Of a stretch of DNA of 64,000 nt, positions 1 through 12,680 are shown piece by piece. Source of the stretch: Lingula anatina (Eukaryota; Brachiopoda; Lingulata; Lingulida; Lingulidae); NCBI RefSeq assembly GCF_001039355.2, contig NW_019773513.1, forward strand, positions 1,716,460-1,780,459, written 5' to 3'. Each line of letters opens with the position of its first letter. Position 1 is the stretch's first letter. The notes beneath the pieces are model-generated. The model made no database searches. It had not been told where the DNA came from and saw only the letters and a list, made by a program, of their open reading frames with translations. Position numbers and translations under genes: made by a program.

Positions 1-3000
1 CATTGTTGACAACTATTATACATTTAGGAATCAATTTCTTTTTATGTATAAGGTATTATGTACATTAAAATGTCTTCTCCAGTTATTTGGCTTCTAGCCT
101 GGTAAAAAAAGATAGGACTTCAGAAAATGGAAAAGATACCTATAAATTCTAGGCAATTTCTGAAACACTGAAAGACTATGGTGTTTGGAGCCACATAAGT
201 CAGTGCTTTCTTAAACCATCCAATTTAGTCTTATTAACTACGTAAGAAGTAATCTTTTTTTAGTTACTTGATATGCTCATTCTTTCCTCATATATGGGAA
301 TTATTTTAGAGCTGTGTTAAAGTTCATGTTTCAAGATTGCAGACAAGTCGAAAGACTGATCATGTAACACAGTTGGTCTCCATGTTGCTGCTATTGATTT
401 TTTTCACTCTTCATTGGCCTATATCCAGTATTATTATGTTGTTTTTTTTATGTCTTCTCTTCGAGTTAGTATACATGGATCATTTTATCCTTCATTTGAC
501 ACAAGATGTAAGAGTGTAAAAGTAATTAATGTCTTTGGTAATGTAGATTTAAAACAGAGTAAAAATTGAAGTACAACATACTGTCAGACTATAGATGCTA
601 CTGGAGGGTGTAATCAAATGGATGCATTTTCATTGAATTTATGCTGCCCTGGAAAGCACAAAATTAGATTAATTAGTTCTCTGTTACTCATACAAGTTTA
701 TTTGATATTTAACAATATTTTGACTTTAGTGTTATAACTTGTTGCAATTGAGTCTTTAAAAAAGTGGTGGAGAACACATTTGAGATAATTTACTATCTTT
801 ATCTATAACCTCATTTATGGTGCATGATATATATATATAAGTACTGAAATGTTAACTTGTTGAAAATTGTTTTACAGAGAAAGCATTTTGAAAGATGCTC
901 TCTCTTTTATGGAAAATGTTATGACATTCATTTATTTTCTCGAAAAGCTATATCCATCAGCCCTGCTAGTTTCATCTTTGAGACTTTCACAGACAATTTT
1001 GAATGCAATCACTTATAGAGGCACATTTGGGGTATAGCTATTGATGAGGAAGGCAAAAAAAAAAAAAAAAAGATACTGGAACTGCTTTTTTTTACGTTAG
1101 CTAATCTAACAACCATATTTAGCTGCAAAATGATGCAGTTTGACCAGTGAATGAATTCTCCCATTATATCATTATCTTGGACAAGATGTCTTGCCTGGTG
1201 TATTTACTGTCATGTGTTGCTGCTGAAGTTGACTTCATTGTGTACCATTTCAAAAAACACTTTATTTGTGATTTTTCTGATTAAATAAGTCAACTTTCTT
1301 AAATAAATAAATACAATTATGATGATTGTCATCCAGATGTATATGGCTTATGAAATTGCTGATTGTCTGATTTTATAGGCTTGCTATTAGTCACACTTTT
1401 TATCATTATACAGTGTTGTTCTTTGAAATATGAACATCTTTCTTGTTTGCTAGTTTTGCCATTTATTTCATTGGTTTGTGGTTGTCAAAATTTGTCTAAT
1501 TCCCAATCTTAGCATGGTTGCCATGACATGTGTTAAGGCATTAATTAACCTTAACTGTTGCTAAATGCTATCTTAATATACAACAGGAATGAAAGAAAAA
1601 AGTATTTATCCACCTTTTATTTTTTTGACCATTTATCTCCATGAATAGTGTATACAATTTGATAATGATAGACAGAATGATTTGGTAACTATGAATATGT
1701 GAACATATCTAAGCTTCTTTTGTCAGAGAGGAATGGCAATCCTAAAACCATTATTTGTGTGACGTCTGTTTCAGGAAAAAAAAAAAAGACTTCATTTCTC
1801 CTATGGCATTTCTTGGAAAGAGGAATCTAAAATTAACTGCTATTAGACACTGAAGTGGTTTTCTTCTTTGAAGGGGCTGGTGTTGTAACGCCAGAAAACT
1901 TGTGTGACATTTTACTAATTGAAGCTTTTCATCACTCAAAATCCCTCCTACGTACTTGTAATGGCTTACATTTTCAACAGCAAGTTACACTGTTGGCATC
2001 AGCGCATGATTCAGTATGATAAAACTCCCCCAGGCCGAGCCCTATTGCATTTATGAAGCACAAGTCACACTGGGCTCCACAGGCTTCTTATTGAGCTTGC
2101 AGCTTAGGTGACAGTTAAAACATGGTTTATCTGGGTGTGACATTTATTGCAGTCATGAACATCAATTAGTATACTCAACTCCACCAAGGTGGCTAGAGGC
2201 AGTTTTAGGAATTTTTTTCTCCCAAGATTTCATGTAAATTCTTCTATGTAGCAAAAATACCAGGAAAGCATTAAGTATTATAGTTTGTTTGCAAAGGAAT
2301 TGAATGATCATAAATACCGTTTTCTGGCAAGTCCCGAAGCTTTGCATTTTATATAAACCCCTTTGTATTCTTGCATAATACATGCTGTAAAGGACATATT
2401 AACCAGCTTGTACACAGAGTCAATGTTTGGTTAAACATACCGTAGGCTGAGGCTTCCTTGAGGAAAGTCTTTTCACTGATTAGAAAGGAAATTTGTTAGC
2501 AGTTCATACTCTGTTACCTGAAAAGCTATTAGCTGTCTTCATTATTGTGGTATAGGACAGCAACACAGCACGCTGAATGACATGCAATACTTCCACAGTA
2601 AACTGGTTTGCCTTGCTTGCTCCTAGCTAGGAATGAATACTGTGATACATGAAGCTGTATATAGAGAGCCAGACGACCAGCCAACTACTTGCATTGGTTT
2701 CTTAGCGATCCTGAAGAACTCTCTGAATGACTGCTTTGATATTAGAATTGCCACAGTAGAAGCATCAGGTTGACAAGGCAGTGGAGGTAGAACAGGTCAC
2801 TGACAAGTCCCTCAGTCGTAGACAACAACATCATTATCTGATTTATCTAGATATTTTTAGTAGGAATCCTTATCACCCAACATAAAGAGTAGTAGATATA
2901 TGTATATATATTTACACACACATAGGCCTTCATTACCAAGGACCAAACTGTGGATGTAAACTGAACATTTTATTCCATGGGCAATCAAGTTGCTAGATTG

Positions 3001-6000
3001 GTGGACCGGGTTGTATTTAATGTGGGTAGGTAAAACCTAAAGCTTCATGATCATTACCGTGAATTAAGGTTTTTTTTTTTATCTAATTAGATATTGCAGA
3101 GAGAAAACAGAAAATGCTTCTCGAGGGCAATGGTGACATGTATAGCATATTGCTTTTATTACACTCACATTAAGATTGTGCTTTTGCTGTTAGGATTTAA
3201 TATGTAAAATTTCAATTATTTAGAATGTAATTAAAGATGATTGACAGTGATCGTTAAGTATATATACTGTTAGGATATTTTGATAATCCTATTTTTTTGC
3301 ATAAATGATTAAACATTTGTGTTTTGATATTCAACAGTGATTTTTGGTATAAATGTATTTTTGATTTATAATAAAATAATAATATTCAATGTAGGAAATG
3401 AATGAAAAGAGACCTAATTATAATTGTGTTGTATTTTGATGATTGCAATGCAAGTTAAACAGAGAAGTGACATGGGTAAGGACACTAATTTAGTTTGCTG
3501 TTTGACCTTAAAGTCTTTGGGTGAATAATCCTAATGACCAATGCAATATTAAAGCAGACAATTACTGTGCAACTAGACACTAACTTGATAAGAACACAGC
3601 TACTTGATTTAGAAGTAAAGACCAAGATAGCCATTTGTTGGATTTTGTTCAAAACAGTTTATGGGTTTTTATGTTGCTTGGTGGCACCAAGAATAAGGTT
3701 ACACAAAGTGCCATTACCACTTAAGTTACAGACAGTTTTTAGTCGATTAATATAAATACATTTGAAGCAGTCGGAATAAAGTAGTTTTCTTAGAGTAAGC
3801 ATGTGTGTAGCTCTTTGGAGAAAGGGCAGTTCTAAGTGTTTATATCAGTTTTGACAACAAAGTGGGATAATATAAAAAGAAAAAACAATCTCAGTATTTT
3901 GATATTAGCCATAGTGTCAGTGCCCAGATGGGTATGCTTCAGAAAAATCTTAATGGGAAAGTGAAAGAACAGTGAGCAAATGCAGGGATGTATAATCTAT
4001 GTACATATGTTAGAAATTGCAGTTCAAGAGGCTCCATGATGTTGAGAAGAGAAATTATCTAATAGACAGACTGTTCATTTCCACCTACATGTTTCATTTG
4101 ATGCACAGGAACAGATTATGAATGTCAGGACCAAATATATTTCTACAAGTGTGTTGATGGACAGTGATGCACTGCTGTCCACCAATTAGTTTATACCACT
4201 GCCCAGGCTATGCTCTGAGCTTTGCAATTCATTATTGTTACCTCTGCCAAGGAAGTTTTTTTTGTCTCTGTTTATCTGTGTGTCTTGTTGCTGTGCATGC
4301 GTGTCTTATGGGAATGGGTTTTCTAAAGGAATGATAATTATGGTAAAACCATATCCACTCCCATTTAACATGCTGAAAACTATTTGTGGCAATTTTTACT
4401 GTAGACATTTTTATGAAATTCTCTCATTTTTTATTAAGTATGTGTTGTTTAGTTTCGTTCATGTATTATTGTTTTAAAATTATCAATTTTTTTTTTTGTA
4501 GTCTTGAGGTGCCCTTTTGGACTGCATGAACTAAAGGAAAAAAGAGGGTCTCTAGGAATAGATTTTAAGCAAGCTAGCTGTGACTTTGTTCTAAATGTGT
4601 ACACTCTTCAGTGATACATAACAGTTCCAACATTGTATGCAGTTAAATTTACAAGTATGGTTTGAAATAAATAAATTAAAAGAAACTATGTGAATGAAAT
4701 TGAGGTGGTTTGACAAAAAAAAAAAAAAAAATTGAAATAATCACAAAATGTCAATCTACTGGTATAATGGCATCTCAAGTTCTCAATTATTTTTACTAAT
4801 GGGTTGGGGGAAGATGGGGGAACCCCTGGGAAACTCCCATATGAATAGTGAATGTGATTGTTTCATTTGCATTTCTTTACTTTGAATGATTGGTACAATT
4901 GGTAATACGTGAAGCCTGCCAACATCTTTTTTTATGCAACCCAGATTCTTTGATTATTATTGTGTGTGGAGGTTATGTAATGTAAATCAGTATTATAGAT
5001 TTTAACCTGTTTAACTGTTTTAGCCAGCAGATGTAATAATTGTTCATTTTTGAGAGCAGTCTTTGAAAATCTTGGCATTTATACTGACTATTGCTTATAC
5101 ATTCTTTACTCCTGGGAGACAAACAGCTTGACATGTGATACGCTTAATCTGATCTGAACTATCTAGTGCCCTAACACTTTGAATTTTCTCAGTAGGAGTG
5201 ACATATTCTAAAGGTTTCATATCCTTTTGAGGAATTGAGTTTGTACCTTACATTTCATATCTGCACTGACTGTCATTTCTAACTGTGATCTTGAGCTTAA
5301 TCATGTCATATCTATGCAGATGCAGTTTTTTTACTTAAACTTATTATGAAAAAAGTACTTTTGTCAGCTTCTGGATGCTTTGGCATTGAGTGTAAATCTG
5401 TTTTAGATTGAACCTGGAATGTATCAATTATGTCTTGGAGATCCTCTGATCAGGTTCGATTTTTGTCACATTTTCAGCAAAGTTATTGAATATGGCCTTG
5501 TAGTTAGTGTAGTTTCCAAATGGAAGTGTGGTTCATCTTAGACTTGATCTTATTATAGTAGATCCTAAAATGGGCCAATGATTTTTTATATATTTTTGTA
5601 TTTTTGATATAATTTTGTGGGAAAAGTTTCAGTACAGGTCCATAATATTCTGATGTAAGAAAAATAAAAGTAATAAAGTTTACCTCTTATGATTTTGTAT
5701 TAAAAAAGTACCAATCAGTTCTGAACAGTAAAAGCATGAACAGCTTGACAAGAAGAATGCATTAGGGACCTAATAATACTATTTTACTTTTTTATCAGTT
5801 AAATTGCTTCTTTTAAATTACCTCCATGGAATTGTGGGTTATGTTCAGGCTGAAATTTGATTGAAGGGACAAGTTTACCAATAATGGGCCTTTTTCCCTG
5901 GAGAGATCAGTCTGACACGTGCTAGGTCATATAGTCTTGTTGAATCAAAGTCAGACATGGATATATATGTCTGTGCAGACTGAATGAATGGCCTTGTGGT

Positions 6001-6283
6001 TAGAATGGGTTAAATCCCTTTCTGGGATGAAAGTTGAACACGAAAGTCCTTCTTAAAGCTTAAGGTACCTGCTGTCCCCTGGCTTGGCTCTTTGCTCTTG
6101 GCCTGGCATTGAAAGGCATTATTTGTATGCAAAGTTTTAGTGCCCTACAGGTCAGCTGGGCTGTATCCTCCCCAGGGAGGGGAAAATGTCTTCACCCAGT
6201 CTGAATCGAGACCAAAACATTTGCCAGACATGTTGTCATCTTAGGTAATTATACATCACTGAGACACAGGGGAGTGCTGTCTA
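1..6283. other. Non-coding, no gene seen
   Basis: AT-rich sequence with A/T homopolymers (1054-1071, 4714-4730) and a short TA/TG run near 2895-2925. The short open frames have no protein-like composition or splice borders. Confidence 0.7.
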
Positions 6284-6499
6284 TAAGACCCCATTCCCAT
6301 AGATTTTAGATCGATCTATCCCTGTGGGGAGTCTCACTAGATTACTGTCAGCTTTGCCGGTTTAAACGTCTGTCCCGCCTACTAAAAGCTGTAAGGGGGT
6401 AATTGACTACCGTGCGCACTCGGCTGACTGCAATTTAGCATGAACCCCCAGGGAGTTAGGTCGATCTAAATCTAAATCTCTGGGAATGCACCCTAAGAC
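6284..6499. mobile_element. MITE-like inverted-repeat element
   Basis: Imperfect terminal inverted repeats: the left arm holds CATTCCCATAGATTTTAGAT and CGATCT, the right arm AGATCGAC, AGATTTAGATTTAG and CATTCCCAGAGATT read in reverse complement. TAAGAC flanks both sides (6284-6289 and 6494-6499) as a likely 6-bp target duplication. The interior is GC-richer than the surroundings, with several CpGs, and codes for nothing. Confidence 0.55.
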
Positions 6500-8367
6500 A
6501 CTGACTTTTTACCATACATACTAACATGCTACATGTTGTGGGAGAAATCTTCTTGGACTGCTTACTCCTGTACTCTTCAATGAGTTTTAACATATCATCC
6601 CTTGTTTTATAAATTAATTTGTTGTATTTAATGAAACAAATACCTGGTTATATGCACTTTGGTATTCAGGAGTTTAGGGAAAGGTTTTTGTTGGTCTGTC
6701 TTCTCTGTCCCTGTAGTAATCATTGATAAGCAAAAGGAGTTATAGGACCAACTTTTGGATGAGTTGGTGAATGGATTCCATTCTTCTTAATAACAAGGGG
6801 TGCCAGAGGAGGGGAGGGGGGGTTAAGTAGGATTTCCAATAAAGTTAGGTTGGTATATATAACTGGCCACAGCAGTTGATCCTCTGAGCTGGTGATGAAT
6901 AACCTAAATTTCTGTATGTAGTGAATATTATATGGTACCTGTTTTTCTATCTGGACTTCATTTTAACTGGGCTATGGTAAATTGTTAATGTATTGAAATA
7001 TTTTATCCTTGATGTCAAATTAAATTTCTTTAATGGGAATTTTTTAATGTACATGTATAAATTTTTTTTAAATAAACAGTTTTGTTTGAAAATTAAAACT
7101 GCATTGATGGAGAAGATAAAGAGTAAATTGATGGAGAAGATGAAAGTAATAATGTAATTATTTATTTTGTTGAAAGATGACTTCAGCTTTCAAACTAATG
7201 GCAAGTATTCAAATTGGAATCCTTTGGCTACTAAAACTATACTGTTATTGGCAGTTGGGAGTAAAAGAAGATAAAATGCTTCTTCCTGTTTAGTAAGTTA
7301 GCAATAGGATGGAGTATTTGATAGGCTTTTTAGCTACTTTCAATAGGGGCTGTTATTGCATAAGTCAGGCAGTGTCAGGAAAATTTTTCATTGAGTTAAT
7401 ATAGATATATGGTATCATCAGGCTTTGCCTGGGAGGAATGGAATTATAGCAGTGAGACTGAAATAACAGTCAATTGATAATGGACAGACACACTTTGAAG
7501 ACACTTAGCCAGAAGCTGTGGAACAGTGGAGTGGAAAAATTGTTGGGATAATCGTACTATTTTGCAGAGTGGAAAAAAACATTTGACGTATATGTCTGTA
7601 TATGTTTATGATCACTGTGTCTGTCTGTGTAATCGCTGTTGCTGTCTGACACGTATGTTGCCAAATTGTATTTTTGTTTTTATTCACATTTGCATAGTGG
7701 CTTTGTTTGGTAAAAAGATATTGACATCATCAGATAACTCATTAAAAATTGTATCAAAGTCTACAAACCCTCAGTTAGAAAATGTAATGTCATGGTGTTT
7801 CAAATTAATAGAATTCTTTGTCAACTGCAATGTGGAATGCAGAGCATTTCTTTTATTTTGCAGTAGCTGACCTTTTAGCTATGACAGAACAGTAGGAATA
7901 TGATGAATAAGAATGGAAGTGTAAATCACAGAAAATGTCCTTTGTTTGGATTCTTTCTCATTATGTTTGTCATATTTTTTTTCCCGGCAGTATCTGATAT
8001 GAACTGTTTTTTTTTTTCTTAGAAATGTGACAGGGTGAATTCTATTTGAAAGGGAAAGAAAATATCAGCATTTGGTTTGTTCATTTAGTAAACATAATGG
8101 GTTTCTTTGAAAATTGATAGCTTTCTTAGATAGTAGAACTCTAAGATTATATAGAAAAGAAGTCTGTTATACATCTATATTGTACAATTTTAAAATATAA
8201 AAATATTCCCTTTACAACATGCTTCACTTTACATCAATGAAGAATTGTTTTGCTTTTATCTCTGATCTGATATTTCACTTTCAGTATGTTATGATACCAC
8301 CATAAACGATGCTGTTAAAGATTATGGTTTGAGTATTCTTTCCCCTTAGTAGTTAGTGTTCTAAGTT

Positions 8368-8423
8368 GAAGTATGAAGACTGACTGAAACATATGAACTG
8401 ACTGAAGTATGAAGACTGACTGA
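8368..8423 (+). repeat. Short 36-bp-spaced direct repeat
   Basis: GAAGTATGAAGACTGACTGA occurs at 8368-8387 and again at 8404-8423, with ACTGACTGA between. Confidence 0.85.
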
Positions 8424-8815
8424 TGCATGTCCCAAGTGATTTGCTGCTGGCTTTGACAAAAAAAAAGTGCAGTGTTAGTGGTTACCATCCACAAAATCCC
8501 TAGAAAATTAATGGGAGTCTAGGGAGTAAGTTAAAACACCAATCAACACACTAGAGCATAAAGAAATGTTCAAACAAAATTTGGTTTGTAAAATGAATAT
8601 CTAGGGGTCTGTGCCTTTAGTATCAATTCTCTCTCTGAACGATTTTATACATGTTTTTAGGTCTATAAAATGGACAGTTTTATCAACTTAAAGTGCTGAA
8701 AAGACCTTCATCACCTCATGACCACTGTCAGTGCACGTTTGAGGGTGGTGTAATGTTGGTGCCTAGATAACGAGGAGCTGAAGTCATTAAGCAGGCCCTC
8801 CTGTAAACATGTACC

Positions 8816-8994
8816 TATACTAGGCCCGTAGCCAGCAATTTCAAAAGGGGCGTTCTTTTTCTGAAAAAGTGGACCTTTTTCCATAAAAACTTCATGAACC
8901 TAGATTAAATTTTACCCAGAGTGGACAATTTTCCACCAAAAGGGGTGGTTCTTTCGAACCCCCCCGAACCCCCCCTGGCTACGGGCCTGTATAC
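8816..8994. mobile_element. MITE with CCCGTAGCCAG termini and TATAC target duplication
   Basis: Terminal inverted repeats AGGCCCGTAGCCAG (8822-8835) and CTGGCTACGGGCCT (8975-8988) are perfect over 14 bp. TATAC lies at both flanks. The interior has the GGGGGTTCGGGG-type tract (seen on the reverse strand) common in short repeats of marine invertebrate genomes. A diverged, right-truncated relative is at 18828-18960. Confidence 0.7.
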
Positions 8995-9783
8995 AGCCTG
9001 ACATTTGGTCATTTAGGCTCACCTGTGTAGTGTACACAATAGGGCACCAGTCCATGGACTTTTTCTGCTTAGACATTTGCCTATTTTTGTGATTTTTTCC
9101 TCCCAATATTTTTATTAATGTTTAGTGCATTTGCAAAGGTTAAACAGCTTACCCCATGTACATGCAGTAGTATCTTAGATGGTCTGGTGTAATTTGATTA
9201 ATGTATGTGATATTGGATGGGTTCAGTATACAATGAGTGTCAGTTTTTATAGTGCTGGTGTCTGTGTTATTTATTTGCTGAAAATGGTTGATGTACATTT
9301 ATAAATCAGTTTTGTCCCATTAAAACATGTTTCCATCTCATCAGCTTTTAAAAGAGATAGATGTTGAAATATGAAAGATTTGTTTTTGCTCTTCTATGTC
9401 ACAATATGGCTGACAATATGCAGACAGTTATACCATATTTAAAATGATGTGATTTAGGATTTTTTTTTTTCGTTTTAAGGTTAACTTTTGTTTCTTCTGG
9501 TACTTTCACGTCAATACCTCTGGTTTCTGCAGAAAAGATCGATAAACTTTTCTGAAAAATTACCACATGCCAGTTTTCTAGAAATACATTTCTTATTACT
9601 GGAAGTAGGTGTAGTTTGTATCACTTTTCACCCTATAATGATGTATTGCAACTTCATTTATAAATGTCCCCATTGATTTATGATGGTGATCCTGTTTGAA
9701 TAAGTGTGTGGCTCTGTCTATTTCCATATTTCACATATTTAACTATTTTGTACCTGTAGTAACAAATTACCTGTGAAATTGAC

Positions 9784-9847
9784 AAAAAAAAAAAAAAAAA
9801 AAAGATTTTGTTTATCTGTCAGAAATTGATCACACACACACACACAC
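9784..9847. repeat. Poly-A run and short (CA)n
   Basis: Twenty As (9784-9803) and a CA repeat at 9831-9847. Intergenic. Confidence 0.9.
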
Positions 9848-11895
9848 CCCTTTCAGTTAGTGGCCTGGCCTCTGGGAATGGCTAGTATGAAGCCAGCTTA
9901 GTGATGCATCTAATTTAATTTGTCAAGAGGACACTTGAGAGCGCGTGTGTGAATCCTATGACTAAACTCGCCTTGATAATGGAGTGAAATTGATGGTATT
10001 TGTAGCAGACAAAATTTATTTTCTGCATCTTAAATTCAATTACTGAAAATGTGGAAAATTCTAAAACGCCCTAGAGAGATAATAAACGATGGAATCACTT
10101 ATGCTGTAAATTTTGTTTTAACGCTAGGACACATAGGTTTGAGGAGTGAGTGATTGTAGATAGGATGCTCCACTTTTTATTGGATTGTTTAGGTATATAA
10201 TGTTTCCTTAGCTGAATATCTTTGAACATAATTCATTTTCAAGTTTGATTCAACAAAATGCTTTTTAATACAACATTGAGGTAGAGCCACATGCCCCAGG
10301 AATAAAGATGACCTGACACATGTTTGTGTAAATGAAGATTTCTTTCTTAGAATATCCTAGTCAGTGTTTATATTCTAGACAGAAATGCACACTTCTGTTT
10401 TGTAAAACATGGTACTTGGACAACAGCAAATATGGATTTTCTGGATTGTGATTGTTGAGCAAGAGATGCGTACTGCAATCAAGAAGCTCTACTGACACAT
10501 TCAATTGGAATGAACCAGACACTTGGTCAACAAAAGACCTTAATTTCATTATCTTGTCTGGCTGATGAATCGAATTTGGTCTGATTTTATGGTCTTAACA
10601 CCAAACTAGATTTTTTGTTGACCTAACAAACTTGTTTCTCAAAACTGAAGTTCCCTTGGTATTTCTATTTCTAGAGTAGGTAATTAGTGTACTTCTTTGT
10701 GTTCATCTAGACCAGATATTCAAAGCAAAAAGGAAATGAAAGCAAGGGCACTCACTTAATGTGATGTATTTCAGTTTATCATAGACGCTTCATCGCATAA
10801 TTGAATTATTGACAGACCTTTTAATGGAATGAACTTGTACCATATTTCAACAGAGTACCCAGATGAAGTATTTTTCTACAATTAATAAACAAAAAATAGT
10901 AAAAGATAAAAAATTGAATGATAATAATTCATTTATTAAGAAAGTTTTTTTTTTTCAGTGTAAAACGTTTCTCAAGGCATTTCTATGGATTCTCTGAGCA
11001 GTGAATAATCGGTTTACACAACTAGTTTCTGACAGAACTGAACTATACAAACAGTCATCAAAAATGATAATAATAATAGTGATACTGAAGATGCTAATGT
11101 ATATTTTCTGGTGCTTTAGGGGTTTGATAACATCCATTTGCAATCAGCACTTTATTGTTGGAATTGAAGGCAGTGTTTACACTGGGGAACCTTTGATTGA
11201 TCAAAAAGGGGGCAGTGCCCACATAGGCAGATTGTAGAGGATTCTGAATTATGTGGCTTTAAATTAAAAAAAAAATATGGATGTAATTAAAAGATGTACT
11301 CAATAGTTGATTGGTGTTTTGATCTACCTAAACCTACAAGCATCTTATGTGGAACACTCTTCATTTGGATGTTTTTGATTTATTTGTGAGGCATAACAAT
11401 TTGGAGGAATTATTGATTGATATATGTTTGTGTAGGATAGAAATCATCCGTATTGTATATTAATTCATTGCATCAGCTATATTTCATTGCTAGTAAGGGT
11501 CTCCATGTGCCATCTCACTTCATTTCTTTTTCTGTAGCTAATGAATTTTACATTTTGGCAAATGATGCTATAAAAGCTTTTAAAAAAATCAAATGCCTTT
11601 AATTTGAAGCAATAAAACTTCTTTCTGCCATTTTCTTCTGAAACTATATTGCATTTTCACCCATTGCTTAATTGTTTTAATTCTATTACTAATTTTATCA
11701 CTAATTTGGCCAGTAAACAATAAATTGGACTGTATCTTTAAGGTAGGAAAAAAATATTGCAATGAACCAAAAATATACCTAAGTTCTTGATCATGGCATC
11801 ATATTTACCTGAGGCGACAATGAGATTTTTCCTCACCATTGCATTGCATTTCCATGGAGGTAAATAATTACATTGCTGGGAATCATGCAGGTGCA

Positions 11896-11922
11896 CCTTA
11901 TAAGGTGGCGAGTATATATATA
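11896..11922 (+). promoter_or_regulatory. CArG box followed by TATA-like run (candidate promoter)
   Basis: A perfect palindromic CArG box CCTTATAAGG (11896-11905), the binding motif of SRF/MADS-box factors, is followed seven bases later by TATATATATA (11913-11922). The next ~700 bp are of mixed composition and lead to the candidate first exon at 12635. The spacing suits a TATA promoter, but no initiator or transcription evidence is available. Confidence 0.3.
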
Positions 11923-12634
11923 TCAGCCTCGAGAAGCCTCTCTTGGGTGACAGAGCCAGGTCCAAGAGATTCCTCATTCTGTGATGTGACAGGCATGACG
12001 CCGTAGCTTTGCTCACGTTGTCTGTATCGTGATTTTAAAAGCTAATTTGTGTTTCAATTATTGATGTAGCTGTGTTCCAGACATAATAGATTTTCACAAA
12101 CATATGGCGACTTCAAAAGAATGGAATTTATGTCATTGACTGATGGCCTCTGCACCACATTTAGATGATGTGTTTGCATGTAACAGAAGACTGCAGGAAA
12201 GATGCCTTCACTCGGAAGAATGTTTTATTATTCATTCCTTTGATAGACGCATCATCTTTCACTTTGATTATGAGCTTACTAAAGGAATCAACTGTCTAGG
12301 TGGCATTTTGTTCCAGAGCCTTACAGCTTAACAGATGCTTTCATAAGGAAGCGTTAGGAGACAAGTCCCTCGCTCAGTTCTGCTGCTTGAGGAAATTACA
12401 TGCGCATGTTGTATTAACCTGGAAAGTTCATTAGTTTTGTGACAAATAATGATTTATGCAAAACAGACGGCTCTAGTGGTAAAGCTTCATAGAGGTTTAG
12501 CACACAGCTGATAACTCTTGTCATCACCGTAGAGATTTTTTTTCGGGGTTTTGAGACACCTTGAGAGATTTGCAACTTGCAGTTAATGATTTAGTTTTGT
12601 AAGGTTCTTCAGAAGAAATAGGTGGATATTCAAA

Positions 12635-12680
12635 ATGCTGTGCCCCACTTGGATAAAAATTCCTTCCAGGCATGGCTCAG
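12635..12680 (+). CDS. Candidate first coding exon of the KChIP gene
   Basis: An ATG with A at -3 opens 15 codons (MLCPTWIKIPSRHGS) plus one base, ending at a consensus donor CAG|GTAAGA. The exit phase (1) is exactly what the duplicated conserved exon needs, and the split codon G+AC gives Asp. KChIP genes characteristically use short, unrelated alternative N-terminal exons, so a 15-residue exon about 21 kb upstream is plausible. A CArG box and TATA-like run lie ~0.7 kb upstream. There is no homology to confirm it, and phase agreement alone happens one time in three. Confidence 0.33.

Larger units (their letters stand above)
6500..11895. other. Non-coding apart from repeats listed
   Basis: Holds the 36-bp direct repeat, the 8.8-kb MITE and the 9.8-kb microsatellite. 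No credible exon was found on either strand; the longest frame (7526-7870) is cysteine-rich, low in CpG and unlike any family I know. Confidence 0.6.

Noticed and set aside
8912-9106. Minus-strand frame containing ARSQGGFGGVRKNHPF
   Set aside because: This is the translation of the 8.8-kb MITE end, a common false gene call.
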